From contig OX637393.1 of assembly GCA_951799425.1 (NCBI GenBank), positions 18,185,744 through 18,249,743 on the forward strand: 64,000 bases of DNA, in the 5' to 3' direction. The position numbers and the translations under genes are program-made. The notes beneath the pieces were generated by a model that was not told the origin of the DNA, did not search any database, and saw only the letters and a list, made by a program, of their open reading frames with translations. Origin of the DNA: Ilex aquifolium. Its lineage: Eukaryota > Streptophyta > Magnoliopsida > Aquifoliales > Aquifoliaceae. Shown here piece by piece: positions 33,132-44,624 of this stretch (positions are counted from its first letter, which is position 1; each line of letters opens with the position of its first letter).

Positions 33132-35400
33132 AGAACACCTCGTACTTCAGCTTTTGACAAAAACACCAATATTTGCAACTAAGAAAAAGAATACTATACG
33201 AAAAGGTAAAGTAAGTAACATGAACAGTTAAAGTAAATATGTGGAAGCATTCAAAAGTGGCTGAGTGTCAAGGACAATGAAATCAACTATAAAATAGAAC
33301 TTATCAACTTGAACTAATACATCCTCCACAATTCCTCATGGGGTTTTCATAGATCAGTCTACTAACTGCAATGTGACATTGGTGGGTTTCAACTCACCTA
33401 ACCCTAACTATTTATAGACTGAGTATGGAAGCAAATTAACACTGGCTCCCGGATCAAGCAGAGCTTGATCAATCCAAAAATTTCTGATTACACACGACAC
33501 TATAGGACTTCCTGGATCTTTGTACTTAAGAGAGGCCTTGTGCTGGATGATAACACTGACCTGTTCAGTTAAAAATGCTTTCTTCTGTCCATTGATCTTT
33601 CTTTTGACCGTGCAAAGGTCCTTTAAAAGCTTAGCATAAGACGGAACTTGTTTGATTGCGTCCAACAGGGGGATGTTAATCTTTACTTGCTTGAACAGTT
33701 CAAAAATTTTAGAATGATTGGCTGGTGTTTTGGGTTTCTTGACTGCTTGAGGAAAACTTAAAGGAATAGGACACGGAGGTTCTTTTTCCTTTGACGGTTC
33801 TGGTTCCTTTTCAGTCACAGGTTTAGGTTCAAGTTCAAATGGTTCATTAACTAGGGTTGACTCAGGTTTTGGCTTGGGGATTAACATGTCTCTAATGGTT
33901 TTTTCAATTACCATACCACTTCTCAGTGTGGTAATTGCTTGGACTTGAATTAGAGATGGTTCAGAAGACAGAACATTGGCTTGGTTTTGACTCTGTGTGG
34001 GTTTTGGTTGAGATGAGAATTTTCCCTTCTCTGGTGTACTCAAAGACTGGGTCAACTTGGCTAGGTGACTCTTGATATCTTCAATACTCTGTGAGGCTTG
34101 AACTTTAAAATCATTAAATGCATGAGAATACTGAGTATTGAAATTCGTTTGACTCTGGAGAAACTGGTTCATGGTATCCTCTAGACTCCTTTTGTGTGGG
34201 GGTTGATATGGTTGATATGTTTGCTGAGTTTGGGGTTGATATGACTGCTGAGTTTGGGGCTGACCTAAAGGTGGACCTTGTGGTTGACTTAAAGGCTGTG
34301 TATTTTTTCAACTGAAATTCAGGTGATTCCGCCACCCTGGATTGTAGGTTTTGGAATAAGGATTGGAATACGGTTTATTAAAGTTGGAAATGACATTGGA
34401 TTGTTTCATTAAAACCTCTTTGAATGCAAGAATAATAGGACACTCCCCCGTGGGATGTCCTATCAATACACAGATTTCACATGACTGCTCAATGGTAGAC
34501 ACTACAGATACTTCATTCATTTTCTTCATTTCTAATGCTTCTAACTTTCGGGACAAAGTAGCCATTCTGGCCTTTAGGTCATCATCTTCTTTTAAAACAT
34601 ATTTCCTTCCTTGGGATGTAGATGGCTTAGACTCAACAATATTCGGAGAGGCCGAGTCCCATATTTGGTAACTCTCAGAAATGGTATCAAAGAACTCGAA
34701 TGCCTCCTCCGGACTTTTACTCATAAACTCTCCCTGGGCCATCATTTCAACAAACTGACGCAATGCAGACGGGAGGGCGTTATAAAAAAAAACCTACGAG
34801 AGTCCAGCTCTAGAATTCATGATGTGGGCAAGCTTGGAGAAGGTCCTTGAATCTCTCCCAACATTGATAAAATTTTTCTACTTTTTTTACAAAAAACTTC
34901 ATGATTTGATGTGTCAATGCATTAATGAGATGCACTGAATTTTATTTTTTTTTTGAAAAACTCAATTTGCAACAATCGCCAACTCGGAATAGACTCGGTT
35001 TTTAAAGAATTTAGCCATTATTTAGTTTTGTCCTTCAAAGAAAAAGGAAAAAGTTTCAACCTGGCCATTTCAGAATTATCTTGCAAAGAACCACAAACTT
35101 CTTCAAATTCTTTAACATGCAGATATGGATTTTCAGACTCCAGACCATGAAACAGTGGTAACAATTGTATTGTTCCTACATTAATGTTAAAAGTTGGTGC
35201 ATTTATGGAAAAAGCAAAGCATGATGGGACACTAGTACGTGTAGTATGCATATATTCTCTTAATGGTCGGACATTCTGGACAACCTCCTATTCTCTTGGA
35301 TTATTGTGTGTCATGCTTAATTCAAATGATGCGTGTGACAAAGATGTAGATGATGGAGATGAAAGATTACACTGATTTACAGACCCTACAGATGACATAA
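33132..35400 (-). pseudogene. gag: TE-E gag-protease remnant fused to the 3' region
   Basis: Minus-strand Athila-type gag in several frames: 35251-35018 (VPSCFAFSINAP..., HGLESENPYLHVKEFEEVCG), 34763-34308 ([13 protein letters not shown]; zinc knuckle CEICVLIGHPTGEC), 34172-33408 (linker, then protease [13 protein letters not shown] with L-to-P after the catalytic Asp). Frameshifts lie near 35018 and 34310-34335, and stops are present. At about 33240 protease jumps straight into a 3' UTR block (33132-33230, like 7900-8010), so RT, RNase H and integrase are deleted. Non-autonomous and decayed. Confidence 0.8.
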
Positions 35401-35493
35401 CAGACATAAACTATGAAAATGCAACAAACAATATATAAACATATAATACAAACTAAACAACTTCCCTTTTTGATTTTGAAATCACCGTTTGGC

Positions 35494-35511
35494 TCCTCGA
35501 TAACGGCGCCA
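35494..35511 (-). other. TE-E primer-binding site, eroded
   Basis: + strand TCCTCGATAACGGCGCCA, three mismatches from the tRNA-Asp 3' end, seven bases from the LTR. Confidence 0.7.
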
Positions 35512-35518
35512 GAAATCT

Positions 35519-36474
35519 TGACTCATTTTCGGTTAAACAGTGGTATTACACCCAAGTATAAGTGGTCAACTTGAAATATAATACTCGGTTTAAGTCCAAG
35601 GTCGATCCCATAGGGAATTGATATTGGAAATCAAAATGGAAACAGTGAAGTTGTTACAATACAAATTGAAATAAAAAAGCTTGTGGTGCGAGCTTATAAC
35701 AATGAAAATAACTAAATTAAAACTGTTGTAATTAAAAGTTACGACGTGCAATAAGTAAAAGATACTGGAAATGCAATAATTAAAAGATACCCTTCAGCTT
35801 AGGGATTCCATATGCATTATATTGGCTAAGTTCTAAAAATGCCACCTTACAGCAGTTAACCCCCATTTTACTGGAAAATCAACTGGTAGGTATGATGTAT
35901 ATTAAATCCTATTCAGCCACTAATTTGGTTAACTAGAAGGTATATCACTATGCACAATCAAATAACCCAAGTAGACAAGAAGGCAAGCCATTTATGAGGA
36001 ATACTTGAATTACTCGACTGACATATTCATACCATGTAACAGTTAAACGACTGTAGTAAACCAGAAGGTAAGCCATTCAGAAGGAATACTACAGTTATTC
36101 AACCGATAGGTTGATGATTCACTGATGACAAGATTCCGGTTTACGCATTGAATCAAAAGCATTAGCTATGCCGAGACTTAACCCGTCTATAACCAATCAA
36201 TCGATTGTTACGTAAAACCCAATCACGTACCGCATTATATCATGCATGAAGTACATAACTAGTAAGTAGTATGGTATATAGCATTAGGCACCGCTCGGTG
36301 TTCATAGCCATGAGCATATTATAAATGTAATCATCCATCAGTATGGGAGGTATATATAATAATAAAGCATAGTTATATCATCGGCATTCCAATAACTCAA
36401 ACAATATCTTACATATGTTCACCCTTCACCGAAGGGTAAAAGTGGACTACTCATGCCCCATTGATATAGAAAAG
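35519..36474 (-). mobile_element. LTR shared by TE-E and TE-I, left part
   Basis: Starts TGACTCATTTTCGG next to the TE-E PBS. Interrupted by TE-G at AAAAG (36470-36474), it continues at 48111. Related to the TE-H LTR by the 'acacccaagtataagtggtc' block. Confidence 0.75.
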
Positions 36475-37026
36475 TGATGAGTGGGTTTTATACCTACGAA
36501 TTGAGTACTCTTGGCTTGACGAAATTGCAAGTTTCCAAGTAGTTTATGTTTTTTTTTATTCTTTTTGTTTGTTTTAATGTTGTTTTGTAGGGATCATTAT
36601 TCGGAAGGAAACAAGGTCGTTTGGAAGCCTAAGTGTTGGATTAATTGAGGACTAAGCAACAAGGGCAGTTGTAGGCATAAAAGGGGGTCAGCGTTGTAGC
36701 TCTAGAAGAGCATAAAGTCAGCGCAGCTACACTGATTTGTGGGGTTGTAGCGGTGTTTCAGCTTGGGACGCGAATTCTGAATTATTTTTTAGTAGAAATT
36801 GAACTTTAATGTTGTATACATGTTAGGGCATGAGTTGGAATGGGAATATACTGATATGAGGGGCTGCTAAGAGGCTAGAGAACCAAGGATTAAAAGTGAA
36901 TTGAAGGCAAGAATCAAAGGAAGCGACGCAAAGAAGATTGGACTTGAAGGCTAGAGAGAGATTGAAGATTGCAACTAAGTTTTCATCCTTTTCTCTTACT
37001 TTTAGTTTTTGATTTTCTGAGATGTT
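36475..37026 (+). mobile_element. TE-G 5' LTR, left part
   Basis: Closely similar to 46777-47345. ATGTT at 37022-37026 is the TSD copy left of TE-H. The stretch 36676-36775 is rich in CAGCGC/AGCGCT-like words after ATAAAAGG, matching 46978-47090. Confidence 0.85.
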
Positions 37027-37330
37027 TGATTAACCCTAAATTGTGTGTAAATTAAAATGATAAGTACTCACTTTTGTAAAAATAAAACAACTAAATATTA
37101 TGAATTATGTTTTGGGTGTGAATTACAGTTTTTAATAACTTATGTTAAAGATTGCAGGGTCAAATGCAGAAATACTGGAAAGTACAAGACAATTTTGCAA
37201 AGCTGGAAATAACAAAGGACTAAAGTGCAATAAAGAAACTTGGACCAATAAGGAAGAGACATGTGTACCAATGGAAGCAAGACAAGTGGCAGCCCAAGAC
37301 GGTGACACCTAGCACCACTGCAAAGCAAAA

Positions 37331-37463
37331 CCTTCTGGAAGGTTGCGAAGTGGCAGCTCCGGACGGCGACACCCAACCCTACTGCAAGACACAACCTTCC
37401 TAAAGGATTGATAACCTTCCTAAAGGCTCCCCCCCTTGCCGTGCACCTCCTCCCCTATAAATA
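37331..37463 (+). promoter_or_regulatory. TE-H U3 module: palindromes and TATA
   Basis: CCTTCTGGAAGG (37331), CTCCGGACGG (37358) and CCTTCCTAAAGG (37395, 37415) precede TATAAATA (37456-37463) in CCCCTATAAATAGGGG. The motif type is shared with TE-D although the LTRs otherwise differ. Confidence 0.7.
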
Positions 37464-37980
37464 GGGGCTGAATTCTTCATTTCCTTAGGAGACCAACACA
37501 AGACACAAAAGCCTTCACACCTTGCCTAGCCTTTCAACACCTAGTCTTCCTTTGTTACTTCCAACATACAAAATCAGCCCCTTAACCACTCCAAACCAGC
37601 CGGCCTCCAAGCTCCCAAGGAAGAACACCTTAGAGAAAGATAGAGAGAAAAGAGAAAGGAATAGCCGGTGTGTAACACCCTTTCCGTATTCCTACATTTC
37701 TGTTGTAATCTTTTTATTCGGACAGTTGAACTGCCGCCACTTTTGTGTCTTGAATGATAATAAAGGTGGTTGTGTTTCAAGTGTGCTTTGTGAAAGAAGT
37801 TCTATTTTAATTTCTGTTGTAATAAATCCTACCCGCACTTCTTGCTTTTCTATAGTAATGGAGTGTGAGTAGTCGGTTATACCCTTCAAACTAGGGTAAA
37901 CATATGTATAATATTGCTTAAGTGCTGGAAATGTTGATGTTGTATTTACATGTTTATATGTTATATATATATTTATATAT

Positions 37981-38276
37981 AGATTATATTAATAGACTGA
38001 CAGTCTAACAACCACGGTGTTCCTATTGGTATGGCTCTGCTTCCACTGGAATACTGAGGTTGTTTAACTGGCGGTTATGTAACCAGCTTTCCTAAGAAGT
38101 TGCTGGGTTATATTATATATGATATATATATATATATTTATATATAGATTATATTAATAGACTGACAGTCTAACAACCACGGTGTTCCTATTGGTATGGC
38201 TCTGCTTCCACTGGAATACTGAGGCTGTTTAACTGGCGGTTATGTAACCAGCTTTCCTAAGAAGTTGCTGGGTTAT
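37981..38276 (+). repeat. 165-bp period duplication in TE-H LTR
   Basis: The ~131-bp block from AGATTATATT to GCTGGGTTAT (37981-38111) recurs at 38146-38276 with about one difference, separated by TA repeats. Shorter related blocks follow to 38490. Confidence 0.9.
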
Positions 38277-38893
38277 GCTATACTACCACCAGTTCGCTTA
38301 AGACGCGGCTGCGTTATGGTTTATTATATAAACAAGTAACAATCATAACATCAAGGGAATAACTCAAGTATTCCACTGGAATGGCTTGTCCTTCTGGTTT
38401 GCTTGGGTTAATCAATTGAAGTGGATATAACCAGCTTTCCTAAGAAGTTGCTGAGTTATTATTTATACCACCAGCTAGCCTAAGAAGCTGCTGTGTTATG
38501 ATTTATATACATCAGACCTGCCGATTGACTTACCAGTAACATGGGAGTTAATTGTTGTGAGGTAGCATTTCCAGTAACTTAAATAATACAAAGCATATGG
38601 ATCCCTAAACTGAAGGGTATATTTTATATTCCTGTCATTACTCTGCTTTATTTACGCACTTTATTTAATTCATCGTTATCACGCTAAGCTCACATCACAA
38701 GCTATCAAACGATATTCTGCTTCAAACAACACCTTTAATATTTTTATTTTATTTTAAGTTTTAAATTACTAAACAACTCTCTGTGGGATCGATACTTGGA
38801 CTTAAAACCGAGAAAACTACAATTTGACCACTTATACTTGGGTGTAAAATAATAATATAATTCAGACACACTAAAAAGTGCGAATCAAGTTTT

Positions 38894-38911
38894 TGGCGCC
38901 GTTGCCGGGGA
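38894..38911 (+). other. TE-H primer-binding site (tRNA-Asp)
   Basis: TGGCGCCGTTGCCGGGGA, perfect 18-nt complement of the plant tRNA-Asp 3' end, six bases after the LTR. Confidence 0.9.
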
Positions 38912-39035
38912 GTTAAGGTAATTAAAAAAATAAAATTAAATATAAAATTAAAATTAAAATAATATTTATAAAAAAAAAAAAAAAAATTTATTTGTTTGTT
39001 TGTTATATATGTTTATAGTTTGTTATTTTTAGTCT

Positions 39036-41399
39036 ATGTCTGTTCATTCATCAGTAGGTTCTGTAAATCAGTCAACTCCTTCATCTTCCTCATCTTCTTC
39101 ATCTGCATCTACACAAGAATCAGTTAACTTAAGTATGGCTCAAAATGTACCTAGGGAGGAAGAGGCTAGAGAACAGGAAATAGTTCAAAATACTAGACCA
39201 TTAAGAGAATATTTACATCCTACTAGAACTAATGTTCCGTCATGTTTTGTTTTTCCAACAGACGCTCCAAATATTAATATCAAGCCAGGAACAATACAAC
39301 TACTACCACAGTTCCATGGTTTGGAAGATGAAAATCCTTATGTTCATATGAAAGAATTTGAAGAAGTCTGTGGAACTTTACAAGATAGTTCTGAAATGAT
39401 TAAATTAAAACTTTTTCCTTTTTCGTTAAAAGATAAAGCTAAACTATGGCTTAACTCTTTAAGAGCAAATTCTATCACAAATTGGCAAGCTTTACAAACT
39501 GAGTTCTTTAAAAAGTTTTTTCCTGTGCATCGTACTAATGCACTAAGACGTAAAATAATGAATTTTGTTGTAAAGGAAAAAGAAACTTTTTATCAATGTT
39601 GGGAAAGATTTAAAGATCTTCTCCAAGCTTGTCCACATCATGCATTTGAAAACTGGACTTTAGTTGGTTTCTTTTATGATGCTCTTCCATCTGCAATGAG
39701 ACAATTTGTTGAAATGATGGCTCAAGGAGAATTTATGAGTAAAAATCCTGAAGAAGCATTTCAATTTTTTGATACTATTTCAGAGAGTTCCCAGATGTGG
39801 GACTCAACTTCTTCAAACATTGTGGAAAATAGGCCATCTATATCTGAAAGAGGGAAATATGTTTTAAAAGACGATGATGATTTAAGAGCTAAAATGGCTA
39901 ATTTATCTCGAAAATTAGAAGCCTTAGAAATGAAAAAACTTAAACAAGTATCTGTTGTAACCTCTACTGATCAAGTGTGTGAAATTTGTGCGTTGTCAGG
40001 ACATCCTGCTGGGGAATGTCCAACTATACCTGCCTTTAAAGAAGTTTTAATTGAACAATCAAATGCTGTTCCAACTTATAATAAACCATATTCAAATCCA
40101 TATTCTGAAACTTACAATCCAGGATGGAGAAATCATCCGAATTTTAGTTGGAGAAATACACAACCTACAAATCAAACACAAGGTCCACCACAGCCACAAA
40201 ATCAACAACAGTACCAACCTTATCAACCTCCTCAAAGAAGAGCTCTGGAAGATACTATGAATCAATTTATTCAAAGTCAAATGAGTTTTAATACTCAAAC
40301 AACTCAAGCATTTAATGATTTTAAAGCTCAAACTTCCCAGAGTATTGAAGATATTAAGAGTCATCTTGCAAAGTTGACCCAGTCCTTGAGTACGTCAGAG
40401 AAAGGAAAGTTTCCTTCTCAACCTAAACCTCCACAAAGTCAGAGTCATGTTAATTTTGTATCCTCTGAGTCTTCGTCAAATCAAGTACAAGCAATTACAA
40501 CACTAAGAAGTGGTAAGGTAATTGATAAAACCATCAAACCTAAGATTTCAAAGAAAATACGTGAGTCAATTCCTATAAACGAACCACTTGAATCTGAACC
40601 TTTAATCAAAAAGCAACCAGGAGTACAAAGTGAAAAAGATCTGCCATGTCCTATCCCTTTACCTTTCCCTCAAAGAGTCAAGCAACTTCAAACTGAAAAA
40701 GATCAATCTGATATTGTCGAGCTATTTAAACAGGTAAAGATTAATATTCCATTATTAGATGCAATAAAAAGAGTTCCAGTTTATGCTAAATTCCTAAAAG
40801 ATCTTTGCACAATAAAAAGAAGAACTAATGTACCAAAGAAAGCATTCGCAACTGAGCAAGTCAATATAATACAACATGATACACTTCTTAAGTACAAAGA
40901 TCCGGGTAGTCCTACAGTTTCATGTCTTATTGGAAATTTTCAAATTGAACAAGCTCTGTTAGATCTTGGATCCAGTTGTAATTTAATGTCATATTCAGTC
41001 TATACACAACTAGGACTAAGTGAGTTAAAACCTTCTAATATTAAATTACAATTAGCAGACCGATCAGTGAAAATTCCAAAAGGAATTGTGGAAGATGTTA
41101 TTGTCCAAGTGGATCAATTCTATTTTCCAGCAGATTTTATTGTTATAGATACGGAACCAAGTTGTCAGATGTATGCATCTCAATACATACCTCTTATTTT
41201 AGGTCGACCATTCCTAGCTACATCAAATGCATTGATAAATTGTAGGAATGGAGTCATGAAGCTTTCATTTGGAAATATGACCAGTGAATTGAACATCTTC
41301 AATGTGATAAAACACCCATGTGAGGAAGAAGAAATCGAAGAAGTAAATTGTGTGGAGACATTAACTCAAAGTTTTTTTAATATTTTTATTTTATTTTAA
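39036..41399 (+). CDS. gag-pro: TE-H Gag-protease polyprotein, truncated
   Basis: 787 codons, open throughout. Gag starts with a Ser-rich stretch and has TRPLREYLHPTRTNVPSCF, the FHGLEDENPYVHMKEFEE core and MMAQGEF; zinc knuckle CEICALSGHPAGEC (CX2CX4HX4C). Protease: ALLDLGSSCNLM with the catalytic Asp in [16 protein letters not shown] and [13 protein letters not shown]. After NVIKHPCEEEEIEEVNCVETLTQS the frame enters LTR sequence, giving the tail FFNIFILF, so the last ~9 residues are fortuitous. Gag is closely related to that of TE-C. It could still assemble particles and process Gag, but has no RT or integrase of its own. Confidence 0.85.
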   Translation: MSVHSSVGSVNQSTPSSSSSSSSASTQESVNLSMAQNVPREEEAREQEIVQNTRPLREYLHPTRTNVPSCFVFPTDAPNINIKPGTIQLLPQFHGLEDENPYVHMKEFEEVCGTLQDSSEMIKLKLFPFSLKDKAKLWLNSLRANSITNWQALQTEFFKKFFPVHRTNALRRKIMNFVVKEKETFYQCWERFKDLLQACPHHAFENWTLVGFFYDALPSAMRQFVEMMAQGEFMSKNPEEAFQFFDTISESSQMWDSTSSNIVENRPSISERGKYVLKDDDDLRAKMANLSRKLEALEMKKLKQVSVVTSTDQVCEICALSGHPAGECPTIPAFKEVLIEQSNAVPTYNKPYSNPYSETYNPGWRNHPNFSWRNTQPTNQTQGPPQPQNQQQYQPYQPPQRRALEDTMNQFIQSQMSFNTQTTQAFNDFKAQTSQSIEDIKSHLAKLTQSLSTSEKGKFPSQPKPPQSQSHVNFVSSESSSNQVQAITTLRSGKVIDKTIKPKISKKIRESIPINEPLESEPLIKKQPGVQSEKDLPCPIPLPFPQRVKQLQTEKDQSDIVELFKQVKINIPLLDAIKRVPVYAKFLKDLCTIKRRTNVPKKAFATEQVNIIQHDTLLKYKDPGSPTVSCLIGNFQIEQALLDLGSSCNLMSYSVYTQLGLSELKPSNIKLQLADRSVKIPKGIVEDVIVQVDQFYFPADFIVIDTEPSCQMYASQYIPLILGRPFLATSNALINCRNGVMKLSFGNMTSELNIFNVIKHPCEEEEIEEVNCVETLTQSFFNIFILF

Positions 41400-41529
41400 G
41401 TTTTAAATTACTAAACAACTCTCTGTGGGATCGATACTTGGACTTAAAACCGAGAAAACTACAATTTGACCACTTATACTTGGGTGTAAAATAATAATAT
41501 AATTCAGACACACTAAAAAGTGCGAATCA
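41376..41529 (+). mobile_element. TE-H 3' LTR remnant
   Basis: Matches 38734-38887 over 154 bp, to the CA end, then TSD ATGTT. The junction with protease lies in a T-rich stretch with TTTAATATTTT in common with the LTR, suggesting microhomology. Confidence 0.9.
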
Positions 41530-41534
41530 ATGTT

Positions 41535-42289
41535 GATTAATTTGAGAATGATGATTTTCAATTACGTTATGAACTACATTTTTATTAAGATTACAATAGA
41601 ACCTGATGTTTAGTTAAATTAATCTACTCTCGTTTTCAGTTGTGATTGATCATCTATAAGTTGTTTATCATATTTTGGGCTTAATATATGATTGTTTGGC
41701 CCTCAATTAATTTGATTCTCTAGATGAAATTGGAAGATGAATTCTAGGGTTTGGATCTGAATATGATAACATGTGACTGGCTAATTCTTCTTATGATTGA
41801 ATAGCTGGGTTTGTGTATAGGATAGGAATATACCTATATGTCGTGTGTAACTTTTATGAGAGTTTGAGTTTAATGAATCTGTTTCAACTTATTTTGTATA
41901 GGAATATAGTAATTTAATTGGAAGACGTATTTTTATCTAGCCATTGGAAGAGGTTTAATAAATAATTTTAAATTCTCAGTTAACAACTTATCTTTTCAAT
42001 TAACTAGAAAGAGGGTGGAAAGATTTATACGAAATATTAGGGGAATTTGTAATCTTAAGTTCTTTTATACGGTGAATTCAATCATTGTTTAGTAAATTTA
42101 GATTTAATTTTTAATTAGTAATTTCATGGTTTAATTCCAATTGTTTAAATAAAATCGAATTGATACAAAGTTAGTACTTGAAAGTTATTAGTAATAATTC
42201 TCTGTGAGAACGATACTCTACTTATCACTTTATTACTTGTTTATCGTATATACTTGCACTTAAATTGTCAATATCAAATTTGAACAACA
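41535..42289 (+). mobile_element. TE-G 5' LTR, right part
   Basis: Continues the LTR after TE-H; closely similar to 47350-48105; ends CAACA before the PBS. Confidence 0.85.
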
Positions 42290-42295
42290 AGTTTT

Positions 42296-42313
42296 TGGCG
42301 CCGGTGTAGGGGA
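42296..42313 (+). other. TE-G primer-binding site, eroded
   Basis: TGGCGCCGGTGTAGGGGA, matching the tRNA-Asp complement at 14-15 of 18 positions, six bases after the LTR. Confidence 0.65.
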
Positions 42314-42528
42314 CTTATTCTAGTAATTATTTCAATATTAATTTCAATCAATTTGATCCGAGTTCAAACTTATTTAATTTTCTGTTTTAATTGCTTTCGA
42401 AGGTGCTCTTGCATTTTTGTATGCAAACACGATCTACAGGTCAGGAGCTACTACCGTACGAGAACGAAATCTAAAGAATGCTCAGAAACTTGTGAAAGCA
42501 TTGTCAAGAAGTAAATAATCAAGAAACC

Positions 42529-44624
42529 ATGGTTATTAGTGCTACTCAGATTAGTATCGATGCAACTGCAAGTGGGGCAATGATGGGGAAAATTTTCGAT
42601 GAAGCCTACGAGTTATTGGAGACGATAGCTGCCAACAATTATCAGTGGCCCTCTACAAGGATCAATCAGCCAAAGGTAGCAGGGATTTATGAAGTTGATG
42701 CGGTTACTGCATTGGCTGCACAGGTTGCTACGTTGACAAAGAAGATTGATGCTTTAGGGGTGCAGCTTATTCAGAGTGTAGCAGTTATTTATGAATTGTG
42801 TGCAGGGAACCATCCGAATGATCAATGTGTAATTAATCCAGAGTCGATATAATACATTGGTAACCACAACATGCAGCAATATAGCAATAATTCCAACAAT
42901 TATAACCCTGGTTGGAGGAATCATCTGGGCTTTTCATGGAATAATAATCAAGCCCAAACCTCTGCTCCAAGACAATCATACCCACCAAACTTTCAGAATC
43001 AAGCTCCACCATAGCAGAAAAGAAGTCGAATTTGGAGGAGCTGCTTTCCAGGTACATAGCACAGAACAAGACAAGGATGAACAGTCAGGAAGTATCAATT
43101 CGAAACCTGGAAAATCAAATGGGTCAGCTTGCTAATGCCATTAACAACCGACCTCAAGGCACTCTACCTAGTGATACGGAGATCAATCCTAAGAGAGAAG
43201 GCAAGGAGCACTGCAAGGCTATTACATTACGAAGCAGAAAAGAGTTACCTAAAGTTGTTGGTGAAACTCCAAAACAATCACTTGGAGATGATAGTAAGGA
43301 TGAAGATAAAGATAGCAAGAATATGGAACATGAAAATAAGGAAGAAGATCCAGTTATAAGTTCTAATAGAGGCAAGTAGAGTCCTATTGTACCTCCCTTG
43401 CCGTTTCCACAATGTTTGCAGAAACAGAAGTTGGATAAACAGTTCTCAAAATTTTTGGAAGTGTTTAAGAACCTCCAAATAAATATCCCTTTCGCAGATG
43501 CATTGGAGCAAATGCCTAAATATGTGAAATTGTTTAAGGAAATTTTGTCAAATAAGAGAAAACTAGGCGATTTTGATACAGTTGTACTTACGGAGGAGTG
43601 CAGTGCTATTCTTCAAAAGAAGCTACCACCAAAGCTCAAAGATCTGGGTAGCTTTACAATTCCATGCACAATAGGCAACTAGTTTTTCGGGAAAGCATTG
43701 TGTGACTTGGGAGCTAGTATTAACTTGATGCCGCTCTCAATTTATCAGCAATTGAGTTTGAAGGAAGCGAAGCCTACTAATGTCACATTGCAGCTCGCGG
43801 ATAGATCACTCACTTATCCAATGGGCATAGTTGAGGATATTCTAATTAAAGTGGATAAGTTCATTTTTTCAGCTGATTTCATAGTATTAGATTTTCAGGA
43901 AGATAGAGAAATACCTATTTTTCTTGGGCGACCATTCTTAGCAACGGGGAGAACACTCATTGATGTACAGAAAGGTGAGCTAACTATGCGAGTCCAAGAT
44001 CAAGAGGTTACATTCAATGTATTTTCAGCTATGAAATTTCCAGAGAAAGCAGAAGAATGTTTTCGGGTTGATGTGGTTGACAAGGCAGTGAATGAGGTAT
44101 TCGTAGGAAGTTGTATTTTGGATCCCCTAGAGACATCACTTGTTAGTCCCACTGCTTCGAACTTTCCTACTTCTCTAGAGTATGTGCACTTGTTGAACGC
44201 TTCTTTGCGGTTTTTCAAGTTCAAGCAACAGTTTGAGACTTTGTATCATTCAGACAACTCTACTACTCGTGCAAAGTCATCTTTGGAAGAACCACCTTTA
44301 TTGGAGCTTAAACCTCTTCCAAAGCATTTACGGTATGCATATTTGGGTGATTCTTACGAGAACGCCAAGTTATATAAAGAGAAGATAAAAAGGTGGCATG
44401 ATAAGAAGATCATTGAGTGGAAGATCGAGCCGGGTCAATCTGTTCTCTTTTTCAATTCTCGGTTAAAGCTCTTACTGGGAAAACTCAAATCAAGGTGGTC
44501 AGGGCCATTCATTATTACGAAGGTGTTCCTACATGGAGCAGTCGAAGTCGAGGAAGCTAATTCAAAGAGGACTTTCAAGGTGAACGGGCAGAGACTTAAG
44601 CACTATTGGGGGCGGCGACATTGA
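42529..44624 (+). pseudogene. gag-pol: TE-G gag-protease fused to integrase C-terminus
   Basis: Athila gag from mid-domain: ASGAMMGKIFDEAYELLE, ANNYQWPSTR, CELC-like knuckle (CAGNHPNDQC), [13 protein letters not shown]. Stops at 42850-42852 and about 43013, frameshift near 43020. The frame of 43032 then runs to 44624 with only TAG at 43377-43379 and 43680-43682. Protease ALCDLGASINLMP (about 43695-43735) and [10 protein letters not shown] follow. At about 44346-44353 LRYAYLGD is joined in frame to SYENAKLYKEKIKRWHDKK, the integrase C-terminal region, ending VNGQRLKHYW. Some 1000 codons (RT, RNase H, integrase core) are missing. Confidence 0.85.

Larger units (their letters stand above)
37027..38887 (+). 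mobile_element. TE-H 5' LTR
   Basis: 1861 bp; its last 154 bp match 41376-41529 with no length difference. Contains a TATA box and a 165-bp duplication. Confidence 0.9.
37027..41529 (+). mobile_element. TE-H, gag-PR Athila-type element with truncated 3' LTR
   Basis: 5' LTR 37027-38887 (TGATTAACCC to GCGAATCA), perfect PBS, open gag-protease, then a 154-bp remnant of the 3' LTR end. The TSD ATGTT lies at 37022-37026 and 41530-41534; the empty site can be read at 47339-47350 in the other TE-G LTR. Because both TSDs and the LTR end survive, the loss of pol, polypurine tract and most of the 3' LTR was probably a deletion after insertion. Confidence 0.9.
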
